Positions 1-8,870 of a DNA stretch of 64,000 nt are shown one piece after another. The notes under the pieces were generated by a model that ran no database searches, had not been told where the DNA came from, and saw only the letters and a program-made list of their open reading frames with translations. Numbering within the stretch: the stretch's first letter is position 1; each line of letters starts with the position of its first letter. The translations under genes and the position numbers were made by a program. The DNA lies in NCBI GenBank assembly GCA_902624465.1, contig CACNXP010000002.1:42264-106263 (forward strand), in the 5' to 3' direction. This DNA comes from an uncultured Pelagibacteraceae bacterium (GTDB lineage Bacteria; Pseudomonadota; Alphaproteobacteria; Pelagibacterales; Pelagibacteraceae).

Positions 1-1
1 G

Positions 2-508
2 AAATACCCAAGCTGTATTCTTAGAGGTGATAATTCAATTGGTGAGTTTTATTCTATAGCAATTACAAATAATCATCAAAAAGCTGATACAGGTACAAAG
101 ATGATCCATCTTGGTAAAAATACTAAAAGTAAGATAATTTCCAAAGGTATTAGTGCTGGCTTTTCTGATATGACATATAGGGGATTAGTAGATATAAATT
201 CAAAAGCAAAAAATTCCAGCAATTACACTCAGTGTGACTCACTATTAATGGGAAACAAATGTGGAGCACATACTGTTCCATATATTAAAAATAAAAACTT
301 TGATTCAAATATTGCTCATGAAGCAACAACTTCAAAAATTAGTGAGGAGCAATTGCACTATTGTCAACAAAGAGGATTAAATCCTGAGGAAGCTGTTGGT
401 TTAATTGTAAATGGATTTTGTAAAGAAGTTCTTCAGCAATTACCAATGGAGTTTGCTGTTGAAGCCCAAAAACTTGTAGGTATTAGCCTAGAAGGGAGCG
501 TAGGTTAA
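2..508 (+). CDS. sufB: SufB, Fe-S cluster scaffold subunit (3' part only)
   Basis: This is the C-terminal end of the SufB scaffold, which with SufC and SufD assembles Fe-S clusters in the cytoplasm. The reading frame is open from base 2, so the gene starts left of the window; an ATG at 101 is internal. The visible 168 residues carry the SufB beta-helix end and the conserved C-terminal block ([20 protein letters not shown], then a GL-N-EEA-LIVNGF segment shared with SufD). The stop TAA at 506-508 overlaps the ATG of sufC by one base, so the two are translationally coupled. Family assignment is secure from sequence and operon context. Confidence 0.95.
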   Translation, partial: KYPSCILRGDNSIGEFYSIAITNNHQKADTGTKMIHLGKNTKSKIISKGISAGFSDMTYRGLVDINSKAKNSSNYTQCDSLLMGNKCGAHTVPYIKNKNFDSNIAHEATTSKISEEQLHYCQQRGLNPEEAVGLIVNGFCKEVLQQLPMEFAVEAQKLVGISLEGSVG

Positions 509-1242
509 TGTTGAAAATAAATAACTTAAACGCAAGTGTTGAAAATAAGTCAATTTTAAAAGAATTTTCATTAAATATAAATCCGGGCGAGGTTCACGCA
601 ATAATGGGCCCAAATGGCTCTGGAAAAAGCACTTTATCAAATATTTTATCAGGAAAAAAAGGTTACGAAGTATCCGGAGAAATTTTATTTGAAAATAAAA
701 ATTTATTTGAACTTGAAACAGAGGAAAGAGCACACAAAGGCATATTTCTAGCCTTTCAATATCCTTTAGAAATTCCCGGTGTTAATACTAATATTTTTTT
801 AAAAACTTCTTTAAATGCAATTAGAAAAGCTCGTGGACAAAAAGAGCTTGATGCTATTGAGTTTTTAAAACTCGTAAAAGAAAAAGCTAAAGAACTAAAA
901 TTTGATGAAGAAAAACTTAATAGGCAATTAAATGTAGGCTTCTCTGGCGGTGAAAAAAAGAAAAATGAAATTTTGCAAATGTCGATGCTCGCACCAAAAC
1001 TTTCAATTTTAGATGAAACAGATTCGGGTTTGGATATAGACGCTCTTAAAATAGTTGCAGATGGTGTAAATACATTGAGGAATAAGGAAAATTCTTTTTT
1101 AATCATTACTCATTACCAAAGATTATTAGACTACATCAAGCCAGATTTTGTCCATGTTTTAATGAATGGTAGAATTATAAAATCGGGTGGTCCAGAACTT
1201 GCAATAGAGTTAGAAAAAAAAGGATACGAGAACTTTAATTAG
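508..1242 (+). CDS. sufC: SufC, Fe-S assembly ATPase
   Basis: SufC is the ABC-type ATPase of the SufBCD complex and powers cluster assembly on SufB; it is cytoplasmic, not a transporter. The 244-residue protein has Walker A GPNGSGKST near residue 34, the SufC-type signature FSGGEKKKNEI near 149, Walker B with LSILDETDSGLD near 171, and the H-loop histidine in ITHYQRLL. The DETDSGLD version of Walker B is typical of SufC. The start overlaps the sufB stop, and sufD begins at the very next base after the stop, so expression is polycistronic. Confidence 0.97.
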   Translation: MLKINNLNASVENKSILKEFSLNINPGEVHAIMGPNGSGKSTLSNILSGKKGYEVSGEILFENKNLFELETEERAHKGIFLAFQYPLEIPGVNTNIFLKTSLNAIRKARGQKELDAIEFLKLVKEKAKELKFDEEKLNRQLNVGFSGGEKKKNEILQMSMLAPKLSILDETDSGLDIDALKIVADGVNTLRNKENSFLIITHYQRLLDYIKPDFVHVLMNGRIIKSGGPELAIELEKKGYENFN

Positions 1243-2490
1243 ATGAAAGAACAATTAAAAACAGATTTTGAGAAAATACAAAAAGTATCAAGTTTTTCAA
1301 GTAAAGATGTTGAGACTAAAAGATTTTACTTAAATAAATTTATTGAAAGGGGTTTTCCTAATAGAAAACTTGAGAATTGGAAGTTTTTAGATTTAGACAA
1401 AATTATAAATAAAAGCATAAATGAACTTAGCTTTTACAATGATTACTCTACAACTAATAAAATTGATACTTCAATTTTTATTGATGTTCTTGAACATAAT
1501 AAAATAATTTTTATAAATGGAAGAATTGAAAAAATTGATTTTAGCTATGAAGATAAAAATCAAATAGAAATTTCTGATGATTTTAAAATAGATTATAAAT
1601 TTGATAATAATAATTCCTTAATTGATTTAAATAAAGCTTTTAGTAATAAATATTTTAAGATTTTAATTAAAAAAGGTTACTCAATAAAAAAACCATTAAT
1701 CATATATCACTTAACTAATGAAAAAATGAAATCAAAAAATATTAATTTAAGACTGGATTTCGAGCTTGAGCAAAACAGTTCATTAAAGTTAATAGATTTT
1801 TTTAGTGATATTACAGATACAAATTTTATGAATATTTTATATAATTTTGATATCAAAAAAGACTCAATTCTTAAAAATTATAAAATTGATAAGTCTTTTA
1901 ATAAAAACATAAAGTATTCATATAATAATATAAACCAGGAAAAAAATAGTATTTCAGAAACATTTATTTTTTCAGCTAGTTCTGATTATTTTAAAAATGA
2001 AATAAATTGTAACCTCAAAGGTGAATATTCATCAGCTTTTGTGAATGGAATTTTCTCATTAAAAGATAATAAACAACACGAAATAAGAACATCAATTAAT
2101 CACTTAGTTGAAAATACAAAAAGTTATCAGCTTATTAAAAGTGTGCTTGGAGAGAATTCAAAAGCCGTGTATCAAGGAAGAATATATGTTGACTCAATTG
2201 CTCAAAAAACTGATGGCTATCAATTGAGTAAAGCAATTTTGTTAGACGAAACTTCTGAATTTAATGCTAAACCAGAATTAGAGATTTATGCTGACGATGT
2301 TAAGTGCTCACATGGATCAGCATCAGGCAGTCTAAATGAAAATTCAATATTTTATTTAATGTCTAGAGGACTTAACTACAAAGAGTCAAAAGAACTTTTA
2401 ATAAATGGTTTTTTATTAGATGTAGTTGAAAAAATTACTGATGTTGAAATTAGAAACTTAATTAAAAATATGATCGGATTAACAGAATGA
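1243..2490 (+). CDS. sufD: SufD, SufBCD scaffold subunit
   Basis: SufD is the partner of SufB in the SufBC2D complex. The 415-residue protein has an N-terminal helical part with the conserved R-LENWKF segment near residue 45, a beta-helix core, and the C-terminal block (KCSHGSASG, then MSRGLNYKESKELLINGF) that aligns with the end of SufB. It is more divergent and Lys/Asn-rich than SufB, as SufD usually is in AT-rich genomes. ATG directly abuts the sufC stop; its own stop overlaps the sufS start as ATGA. Confidence 0.95.
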   Translation: MKEQLKTDFEKIQKVSSFSSKDVETKRFYLNKFIERGFPNRKLENWKFLDLDKIINKSINELSFYNDYSTTNKIDTSIFIDVLEHNKIIFINGRIEKIDFSYEDKNQIEISDDFKIDYKFDNNNSLIDLNKAFSNKYFKILIKKGYSIKKPLIIYHLTNEKMKSKNINLRLDFELEQNSSLKLIDFFSDITDTNFMNILYNFDIKKDSILKNYKIDKSFNKNIKYSYNNINQEKNSISETFIFSASSDYFKNEINCNLKGEYSSAFVNGIFSLKDNKQHEIRTSINHLVENTKSYQLIKSVLGENSKAVYQGRIYVDSIAQKTDGYQLSKAILLDETSEFNAKPELEIYADDVKCSHGSASGSLNENSIFYLMSRGLNYKESKELLINGFLLDVVEKITDVEIRNLIKNMIGLTE

Positions 2491-3707
2491 ATATAAACAC
2501 AATTAAAAAAGAATTCCCAATATTTGATGAAAAGATTCAAAATAATGATTTAGTTTATTTAGATAGTGCAAATTCATCGCAAAAACCCAAAGTTGTTATT
2601 GATAGAATAAATGAATTTTATACAAAAGAATTTTCAAATGTTGGAAGGAGCATTCATTATTTAGCAGTTGCAGCAACTAATTTGTATGAAAATACCAGAA
2701 TTTCAGTTCAAAAATACATAAATGCGAAAGATAAAAATGAGATTGTTTTTACAAAAGGTGCAACAGAAGCTCTAAACTTAGTTGCTAATACACTAGGTCA
2801 AAAATATTTAAATGAAGGTGATGAAATATTATTAACTGAATTGGAGCATCATTCAAATTATGTACCATGGCACTATCTAAGAAAATCAAAAAATATTAAG
2901 ATTAATTTTGCAGAAATTAATGAAGATGGTGAAATTCCAATAGAGAATATTGAAAAGAAAATTACGTCAAAAACTAAAGTAATAGCTATTAATCATTTAT
3001 CTAATGTCACTGGAGCTATATTGCCAATTAAAGAGATTACTGAGATTGCGCATTCTAAAGGCATTATTGTTGTAGTTGACGGTTGTCAGGGTGCTCCACA
3101 TTTAAAATTAGATATGCAAGATCTTGATTGTGATTTCTATGCAATTTCTTGTCACAAAATGTATGGACCGACAGGATTAGGAATTTTATATGGTAAAAAA
3201 AAATGGTTAGAGGAACTTCCACCATATCAAGGCGGTGGTGGAATGATAAAAGAGGTAAAAAAAGATCGAATTACTTACGGAGACCTCCCAAATAAGTATG
3301 AAGCAGGAACCATGGCTACTGCTCAAGTAATAGCTTTTGATAAATCTATAAAATTTTTAGAAAGTATTGGAATTGAAAATATTATTAAACACGAAAAAGA
3401 ATTAATCGAATATGGTCAAGAAATTTTAAAAAAGAATAATTCAGTTAAATTAATTGGTAATCCAAAAAATAAAGGTGGTGTTCTATCATTTACGATTGAA
3501 GGAGTACATCCACATGACATTGCTACAATACTGGATGAAGATGGAGTAGCTATTAGAGCTGGTCACCATTGTTGTCAAATATTACATGATAAACTTGCTA
3601 TACCAGCAAGCGCAAGAGCATCAGTAGGTGTCTACAATACTAAAAGTGATTTTGATCAATTAAATAATTCTATAAACAAATGTAAAAAAATTTTTGATTT
3701 AAAATGA
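2487..3707 (+). CDS. sufS: SufS, cysteine desulfurase
   Basis: SufS is a PLP enzyme that removes sulfur from L-cysteine, giving alanine and an enzyme persulfide used for Fe-S clusters. The 406-residue protein shows the SufS/CsdA (group II) pattern: ELEHHSN at about 126, the PLP lysine in SCHKMYGPTG near 226, and the persulfide cysteine in RAGHHCCQ near 363. It overlaps sufD by four bases and sufU by four bases. With SufU rather than SufE next to it, sulfur transfer probably goes through SufU; that is inferred from gene order. Confidence 0.97.
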   Translation: MNINTIKKEFPIFDEKIQNNDLVYLDSANSSQKPKVVIDRINEFYTKEFSNVGRSIHYLAVAATNLYENTRISVQKYINAKDKNEIVFTKGATEALNLVANTLGQKYLNEGDEILLTELEHHSNYVPWHYLRKSKNIKINFAEINEDGEIPIENIEKKITSKTKVIAINHLSNVTGAILPIKEITEIAHSKGIIVVVDGCQGAPHLKLDMQDLDCDFYAISCHKMYGPTGLGILYGKKKWLEELPPYQGGGGMIKEVKKDRITYGDLPNKYEAGTMATAQVIAFDKSIKFLESIGIENIIKHEKELIEYGQEILKKNNSVKLIGNPKNKGGVLSFTIEGVHPHDIATILDEDGVAIRAGHHCCQILHDKLAIPASARASVGVYNTKSDFDQLNNSINKCKKIFDLK

Positions 3708-4168
3708 ATTTGAAAGAATTATATCAAGAAATAATTTTAGAACATGGAAAAAATCCAAGGAATTTGAGGAAGACTAATGATTTTAATAAAGATGCTAAAG
3801 GAAATAACCCTTTATGTGGAGATAATGTGCATGTTTATTTAAAACTTAACAATCAAAGAAAAGTTGAAGATATTTCTTTTGAAGGAAGTGGTTGTGCAAT
3901 TTCAATGGCCTCTGCTTCAATAATGACAGATTTGATTAAAGGAAAAAGTGACAATGAAGCTAAAGAAATTATAGATGATTTTCTTGGAATGATAAAAGAA
4001 AATCCAGAACTAAAGTCCTCAATTTTAGAGGAAGATGATAAAACAAAGCTAATGTGTCTTTCAGGAGTTAAGCAATACCCTATGAGGGTAAAATGTGCTA
4101 CTTTATCATGGCACACTTTAATTTCTGCAATGGAAGATGATGGAAAACAAGTGAGCACAGAGGATTAG
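3704..4168 (+). CDS. sufU: SufU-type (IscU/NifU N-terminal family) sulfur acceptor or scaffold
   Basis: A 154-residue NifU_N family protein. Three conserved cysteines are visible: NPLCGDNV near 38, GSGCAISMASAS near 65, and VKCATLSWHTL near 131. The longer spacing between the second and third cysteine than in IscU (an insertion rich in Glu/Lys) is the SufU feature. SufU proteins are zinc-dependent acceptors of persulfide from SufS in Gram-positives; in alphaproteobacterial suf operons the same family occupies this position. Whether it acts as transferase or scaffold here cannot be told from sequence. Confidence 0.92.
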   Translation: MNLKELYQEIILEHGKNPRNLRKTNDFNKDAKGNNPLCGDNVHVYLKLNNQRKVEDISFEGSGCAISMASASIMTDLIKGKSDNEAKEIIDDFLGMIKENPELKSSILEEDDKTKLMCLSGVKQYPMRVKCATLSWHTLISAMEDDGKQVSTED

Positions 4169-4172
4169 ATCA

Positions 4173-4469
4173 ATGGAAATAAAAGAAAAAATAATAAATG
4201 AAATAAGAAAAATTTATGATCCTGAGTTACCAGTTAATATTTACGAACTTGGTTTAATTTATGATATTCAAGTAAAAGGAAATAAAGCTGAAATTAAAAT
4301 GACCTTAACTACACCAAACTGTCCTGTTGCAGAAAGTTTACCTAAAGAAGTTAAAGAAGGAGCTATGCAAGTTGAGGGAATCAATGACGTCGATCTTCAA
4401 TTAGTTTGGGATCCACCTTGGAATAAAGACATGATGTCTGATGCTGCTAAGTTGGAGTTAAATTTATAA
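4173..4469 (+). CDS. sufT: SufT-like DUF59/MIP18 family Fe-S maturation factor
   Basis: A 98-residue DUF59 protein, the family of SufT, PaaD and eukaryotic CIA2. The conserved IYDPELPVNIYELGLIYDI block is at residues 14-32 and the family cysteine in TTPNCPVAES near 51. DUF59 proteins support maturation of Fe-S proteins, and this one sits inside the suf operon, one base ahead of the A-type carrier, so an Fe-S role is well supported. The stop TAA and the next ATG overlap by one base (TAATG). Confidence 0.9.
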   Translation: MEIKEKIINEIRKIYDPELPVNIYELGLIYDIQVKGNKAEIKMTLTTPNCPVAESLPKEVKEGAMQVEGINDVDLQLVWDPPWNKDMMSDAAKLELNL

Positions 4470-4804
4470 TGAGTCCTATAATTAAATTAAGTGAAAATGC
4501 AGCTAACAGAATCAAAGAAATTATGTCTAGTGCCGAAAAAGATGCTTTAGGAGTTAGAGTTTCTGTTAAATCTGGAGGATGTGCAGGCATGTCATATGTA
4601 ATGGAATATTCTAAAGTACTTAATCCCAATGATGAGATAATTGAGGATAAGGGAGTTAAGGTTTTTATAGACTCTGCAGCCGTGATGTATTTATTAGGTA
4701 CTGAGATGGATTACAAAAAAGAGGATTTTTCCTCAACTTTTGTGTTCAATAACCCCAATGAAACAGAGAGATGTGGTTGCGGCGAGTCCTTTAAAGTAGA
4801 GTAA
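4469..4804 (+). CDS. sufA: A-type Fe-S carrier (SufA/ErpA/IscA family)
   Basis: An A-type carrier of 111 residues that receives clusters from the SufBCD scaffold and passes them to apo-proteins. The three invariant cysteines are present: GGCAGMSY near residue 38 and the C-terminal CGCGESF. It ends the suf operon in this window. A-type proteins cannot be split reliably into SufA, IscA and ErpA from one sequence; the name follows operon position. Confidence 0.92.
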   Translation: MSPIIKLSENAANRIKEIMSSAEKDALGVRVSVKSGGCAGMSYVMEYSKVLNPNDEIIEDKGVKVFIDSAAVMYLLGTEMDYKKEDFSSTFVFNNPNETERCGCGESFKVE

Positions 4805-4870
4805 AATTTAGTATCCCATAAGTTGCATAGCAGTATTGCTAAAAACGCATAACTAGTGTATATTTTATTT

Positions 4871-5041
4871 ATGAATAAATTTGAATTTAGAAATTTGCTT
4901 AATTCAGAGGCTAGAAAGGAAAAAAGAAAAAACTTTATTAGATCTCTGATTAAATCAGTTAATACTGGTGCAAATGGAACTCAGGATTATGTTGTTAAAA
5001 AAGGTCCTGGCAAAAACAAAGTTGCCACTACAAGACAATAA
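4871..5041 (+). CDS. Small basic protein of unknown function
   Basis: A 56-residue, Lys/Arg-rich soluble protein between the suf operon and the convergent glnA gene. The ATG at 4871 is preferred over the upstream in-frame ATG at 4856 because the upstream five residues look like non-coding sequence. It has a basic N-terminal half (RKEKRKNF) and a Gly/Lys tail. I do not recognise a family. Its stop is directly adjacent to the last base of glnA on the other strand, so there is no room for a terminator between them. Coding-like composition and clean boundaries support it as a gene. Confidence 0.6.
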   Translation: MNKFEFRNLLNSEARKEKRKNFIRSLIKSVNTGANGTQDYVVKKGPGKNKVATTRQ

Positions 5042-6448
5042 TTAACAACTATAGTACATCTCGAACTCAATAGGGTGAGGAGTGTGTTCGAAATTATGAA
5101 TTTCCTCAAATTTTAATGCAATATAAGCATCAATTTGATCATCAGTAAAAACATTACCTTGTTTTAAAAAGTCTCTATCTTTATCCAAACTTTCCATTGC
5201 TTCTCTTAATGAGCCACAAACAGTTGGTATTTTTTTAACTTCACTTTCTGATAAAGCATAAAGATCTTTATCAAATGATGTACCTGGATCAATCTTATTT
5301 TTAATACCATCTAATCCAGCCATCAGCATTGCAGCAAAGGTTAAGTATGGATTTCCAGCTGCATCACCAAATCTAATTTCGCATCTTGCAGCTTTTTTGC
5401 TTAAAGTTATTGGAATTCTACACGAAGCCGATCTATTTCTAGCTGAGTAAGCTAATAACACAGGCGCTTCAAATCCTGGAATTAATCTTTTATAACTATT
5501 TGTTGTAGCATTTGAAAAAGCATTAATAGCTTTTGCGTGTTTTAAAATTCCCCCAATATAATTTAAAGCTAAATCAGACAAGCCAGCATATTTATTTCCT
5601 GAAAATAAAGCTGTGTTGCCTTTCCAGATAGATTGGTGCACGTGCATTCCAGATCCATTGTCACCTTTTACTGGCTTTGGCATAAAAGTTGCTGTTTTAC
5701 CAAAGGAATGTGAAACCATGTGAACTGCGTACTTGTATAGTTGTAAGTTATCAGCTTGATCAACAAGTGTTCCAAAATACATTCCTAATTCATGTTGACT
5801 AGGAGCAACTTCATGGTGGTGTTTTTCAACTTTAATACCCATATCTTTCATTGCCTTTAAATACTCACTTCTCATATCCTGCTCGCTATCAACTGGTGGG
5901 ACAGGAAAATAACCACCTTTAATTCCTGGTCTATGACCCATATTTCCATTTTCGTATTCTTTTCCAGAGTTATAAGGGCCTTCTTTGCTATCTATTTTAA
6001 AACCTGTTTCATTCATATCATTCTTAAATCTGACATCGTCAAACACAAAAAATTCTGCTTCAGGACCAAAATAAGCTTTATCTCCAATACCTGTTTTTTT
6101 TAAATATGCCTCAGCTTTTTTTGCAGTCCCTCTTGGATCTCTTTCATATGGATCTTTTTTAATTGCATCTAATACATCGCAAAATATATTTAAGGTGTTG
6201 TGAGATGTGAAAGGATCTACAACTACTCGAGAAACGTCTGGTTTAAGGATCATATCAGACTCGTTGATAGCTTTCCATCCCGCAATTGACGAGCCATCAA
6301 AGAAAATACCTTCATTTAACATCTCATCATCCACCATTTTCCCATCCATGGTTACATGTTGAAGCTTACCTCTTGGGTCTGTAAATCTTAAATCAACGTA
6401 TTCAATTTCTTTATCTTTAATTGTTTTTAAAACATCCTTAACGCTCAT
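5042..6448 (-). CDS. glnA: Glutamine synthetase type I
   Basis: GlnA joins ammonium to glutamate using ATP and is the entry point of nitrogen assimilation. The 468-residue protein is full length for GSI-beta: N-terminal beta-grasp, then the [10 protein letters not shown] metal-ligand block, [19 protein letters not shown], and [11 protein letters not shown] tyrosine in KDLYALSES sits where the adenylylated Tyr of GSI occurs. The ATG at 6448 is chosen because GGAG lies just upstream (revcomp of 6454-6457); a longer frame reaching 6493 lacks one. No glnB lies next to it, unlike most alphaproteobacteria; published work on Ca. Pelagibacter ubique reports absence of PII genes. Upstream carries a palindrome and a motif shared with amtB. 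Confidence 0.97.
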   Translation of the reverse strand: MSVKDVLKTIKDKEIEYVDLRFTDPRGKLQHVTMDGKMVDDEMLNEGIFFDGSSIAGWKAINESDMILKPDVSRVVVDPFTSHNTLNIFCDVLDAIKKDPYERDPRGTAKKAEAYLKKTGIGDKAYFGPEAEFFVFDDVRFKNDMNETGFKIDSKEGPYNSGKEYENGNMGHRPGIKGGYFPVPPVDSEQDMRSEYLKAMKDMGIKVEKHHHEVAPSQHELGMYFGTLVDQADNLQLYKYAVHMVSHSFGKTATFMPKPVKGDNGSGMHVHQSIWKGNTALFSGNKYAGLSDLALNYIGGILKHAKAINAFSNATTNSYKRLIPGFEAPVLLAYSARNRSASCRIPITLSKKAARCEIRFGDAAGNPYLTFAAMLMAGLDGIKNKIDPGTSFDKDLYALSESEVKKIPTVCGSLREAMESLDKDRDFLKQGNVFTDDQIDAYIALKFEEIHNFEHTPHPIEFEMYYSC

Positions 6449-6466
6449 ATATTCTCCTACTTGAAA

Positions 6467-6480
6467 ATAGATATATCTAT
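6467..6480. promoter_or_regulatory. 14-bp perfect palindrome in the glnA 5' leader
   Basis: ATAGATATATCTAT is a perfect palindrome about 20-30 bases upstream of the glnA ATG. It is nested in a wider inverted repeat with arms CTTGAA (6460-6465) and TTCAAG (6485-6490). In the transcript it would fold just upstream of the Shine-Dalgarno; as DNA it could be an operator. Function is inferred only. Confidence 0.4.
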
Positions 6481-6523
6481 CAAATTCAAGCAAATAAATA
6501 ATACCCTTTTAATAAATATCACC

Positions 6524-6540
6524 TATGCAATTTTTACATA
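6524..6540 (-). promoter_or_regulatory. Candidate nitrogen operator upstream of glnA (shared with amtB)
   Basis: Read toward glnA the site is TATGTAAAAATTGCATA, an imperfect inverted repeat (TATG..CATA). It matches the site before amtB (33243-33259) at 14 of 17 positions. Its centre is about 84 bases from the glnA start codon, nearly the same as for amtB (about 81). The match is seen directly; a regulatory role is inference. Confidence 0.5.
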
Positions 6541-6587
6541 AGTGTATTAATATTTAAAAATAAAGAATAACAATTAAAGGTTGAATA

Positions 6588-7067
6588 ATGAGTATATTAG
6601 ATAAAGTTGCAGTTAAAAGAGTAGAAAAATTGTTGAGAGAATTTGATAAAGATTTAACCGTCAAGGCTCTGGAAACATCAGCACGAACTGCAGAAGATGC
6701 AGCTTCATCTTTAGGTTGCGAGATAGGTGCAATAGTAAAAAGTTTACTTTTTAAAACAGAGAATAATTTTGTTTTATGTCTAGTGAGTGGAGATAAAAAA
6801 GTTAGCCTGAATAAAGTAAAAAAAACTCTAAAAATTAAAGATGCTTCCATGGCATCTGCTGATGAGGTAAAAAGTATAACTGGATTTACAATTGGTGGTG
6901 TTTCACCAATAGGTCATCAAACTAAGATTAAAATATTTATTGATAATTCTTTAAATAGATATGAAAATCTATTTGCAGCTGCTGGGCATCCAAATTGTGT
7001 ATTTAAAATAACTTATAAGAATTTAAAAGAAATAACTAATGGTTCAATTAAAGATATCGTAGAATGA
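6588..7067 (+). CDS. YbaK/EbsC-family aminoacyl-tRNA deacylase
   Basis: A 159-residue protein of the YbaK/ProX domain family, which hydrolyses mischarged tRNAs (YbaK: Cys-tRNAPro). Support: the whole length is one domain with AEDAASSLGCEIGAIVKSLLF near residue 35, the conserved Lys in that segment, the KVSLNKVKK block, and VSPIGH followed by a glycine-rich C-terminal half. ATG at 6588 has AAAGG upstream. It overlaps the downstream transporter gene by four bases. The exact tRNA substrate cannot be told; EbsC-type and YbaK-type members are hard to separate. Confidence 0.85.
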   Translation: MSILDKVAVKRVEKLLREFDKDLTVKALETSARTAEDAASSLGCEIGAIVKSLLFKTENNFVLCLVSGDKKVSLNKVKKTLKIKDASMASADEVKSITGFTIGGVSPIGHQTKIKIFIDNSLNRYENLFAAAGHPNCVFKITYKNLKEITNGSIKDIVE

Positions 7068-7951
7068 GACAACCAAAATTATTAGATTATGTTTTATTAA
7101 CTTTTTTAGCACTTATTTGGGCTTCAGCTTTTTTTAACATTAAAATAGCAACTTATTCATTTGGTCCAGTTACTATTGCTTTTTTAAGAGTTTTTTTTGG
7201 CGCAATACCAGTTTTATTATTATGTTATTTTAAGAATATTAAGATTGAAGCATTTTCCAAAGATTGGCATTGGTTTGCACTAATTGGATTTATAAACTTA
7301 GTTGCTCCATTTTTTCTTATAGCCTATGGAGTAAAATCTGTACAAAGTAATTTAGCTGCAATTCTGATGTCAACAACACCATTAAGCTCAACAGTCCTTG
7401 GTCACTTCTATACAAAAAATGAAAAATTTAATTTTATAAAAACTTTTGGAATATTAATTGGTTTCTCGGGAATATTATATCTATTTTCAGATAATTTATT
7501 AATTGATGAAAATAATTTTTTTTCAGCAATATTAATTCTTGTTGGTTCTACTTGTTATGTAATTGGTGGAGTTTTGACTTTAAAAATAAGTAAGAAAAAA
7601 AATGAAAATGTTACGGGTTCCATTTTAATATGGGCAGTAATAATTTTAATTCCTTTAGTCAGTTTTATAGAGCAACCATGGAATACTATACCGAGGGTAG
7701 ACTCAACAATATCTGTCATATATTTGGGGTTTGTCTCAACTGGCCTTGCTTGGTTGTTAAGATTTAGAATTTTAGTTAATAATGGTCTAATTTTTCAATC
7801 TCAAGTATCATATTTGATTCCAATCTTTGGTACTATCTTAAGTTATATTTTCTTAAAGGAATTAATAACAATTAAAGTATTAATTTCACTAATAGCTGTT
7901 GTGGTGGGTATTTATTTTGTAAGAAAAGCAGATAACTCAAAACTTATTTAA
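7064..7951 (+). CDS. EamA/DMT-family transporter
   Basis: A drug/metabolite-transporter superfamily permease of 295 residues with about ten hydrophobic segments arranged as two EamA repeats. The first repeat shows LIWASAFFNIKIA at residues 17-29, the second includes GFVSTGLAWLLRFR and the terminal VVVGIYFVRK. Members export amino acids, nucleobases or metabolites, or import osmolytes; substrate unknown here. Overlaps the deacylase gene by ATGA, so likely co-transcribed, and its 3' end overlaps the convergent methyltransferase gene by eight bases. Confidence 0.88.
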   Translation: MRQPKLLDYVLLTFLALIWASAFFNIKIATYSFGPVTIAFLRVFFGAIPVLLLCYFKNIKIEAFSKDWHWFALIGFINLVAPFFLIAYGVKSVQSNLAAILMSTTPLSSTVLGHFYTKNEKFNFIKTFGILIGFSGILYLFSDNLLIDENNFFSAILILVGSTCYVIGGVLTLKISKKKNENVTGSILIWAVIILIPLVSFIEQPWNTIPRVDSTISVIYLGFVSTGLAWLLRFRILVNNGLIFQSQVSYLIPIFGTILSYIFLKELITIKVLISLIAVVVGIYFVRKADNSKLI

Positions 7952-8852
7952 GTTTTGAAAAAGCTTTAATGTGTGATGGCCTAGTTTCACAACATCCGCC
8001 AATTATTGTAGCTCCTGCATCTTTAAACTTTTTTGCAAATTCATACATTTTGTCAGGAGTCAAATCTTTTCGTACACCAAGAAATTCGTTTGGGTTCCCA
8101 GTTTTACTGTTATTGTATGCACCAGTATAATTTGGTTTGGGGTTAGTAGTTACAAATGCATTTAATTTAAATCCAAATGGAATACCTAAATTCTTTAATT
8201 CATCTAGATTAAGTTCATAATTTTCAGGAGACACACAGGATAAAATTAGTCCTAGTAAATTCTCATGTTTAATATTCTTAATTAAGTCAGTAATTTTTTC
8301 ACCACTAGGTAAATTTGTTCCTTCTGAAATGTGTGCACCTATTAGGTAGGGTTTGTCAAATTCTTTAATACTTTCCATAGCTATTTTTACCTCTCTTACA
8401 CTACTCAAAACGTCAAAATAAAAGAAATCTATATAAGGATTAAGAATTTTTGCCTGACTATTAAAATTTTCCATAATTTCATTTTCTTCTCTATCATCTG
8501 CTTCGTATGTTAAATTTTGAGGAGGTAAGCCTCCAGCAATTAAAACATTAGGAAAAGTTTCTTTGACTTTCAGAGCTATTTCACCGGCTTTTTTGTTTAA
8601 ATATTCATATTTGTCCAAAACTTCATTATCTCTTAAACGAGATTTTCTTGTTGTGAAAGTTGTTGTTACAATAACTTCAGCACCTGCTTTTACAAAATCG
8701 AGATGAGTGTCTAGTACAAGTTTATGGTATTTTTCATGAAGTAAAGCATTGGTACTCCATAGAGTACCGTTTGGCTTCATACCTCTAGCAAGAAGTTCTT
8801 GACCCATCCCACCATCTAAGATTTTCAAACTCTTAAAGATATTTTTGTCCAT
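7944..8852 (-). CDS. Homocysteine S-methyltransferase family protein
   Basis: A 302-residue zinc-dependent methyltransferase that makes methionine from homocysteine with a methylated donor (S-methylmethionine, betaine or a related compound). Visible motifs are the N-terminal LDGGMGQELL near residue 13, a Cys in LILSCVSPEN near 208, and the GGCCETRPSHI pair near 286; together these three cysteines form the zinc site of the family. It is nearer to MmuM-like single-domain proteins than to full BHMT. The donor cannot be assigned; SAR11 is known to use glycine betaine and DMSP, so a betaine-type donor is possible. Confidence 0.88.
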   Translation of the reverse strand: MDKNIFKSLKILDGGMGQELLARGMKPNGTLWSTNALLHEKYHKLVLDTHLDFVKAGAEVIVTTTFTTRKSRLRDNEVLDKYEYLNKKAGEIALKVKETFPNVLIAGGLPPQNLTYEADDREENEIMENFNSQAKILNPYIDFFYFDVLSSVREVKIAMESIKEFDKPYLIGAHISEGTNLPSGEKITDLIKNIKHENLLGLILSCVSPENYELNLDELKNLGIPFGFKLNAFVTTNPKPNYTGAYNNSKTGNPNEFLGVRKDLTPDKMYEFAKKFKDAGATIIGGCCETRPSHIKAFSKLK

Positions 8853-8870
8853 TAATTTGATTTAACTGCC

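Noticed and set aside
101..508. Separate 135-residue gene starting at 101
   Set aside because: The frame is open to the left edge and reads SufB sequence before 101; it is the truncated sufB gene.
6524..6540. NtrC-type binding site before glnA
   Set aside because: Spacing and half-sites do not match the NtrC consensus, and SAR11 is reported to lack NtrC; kept only as an unnamed motif.
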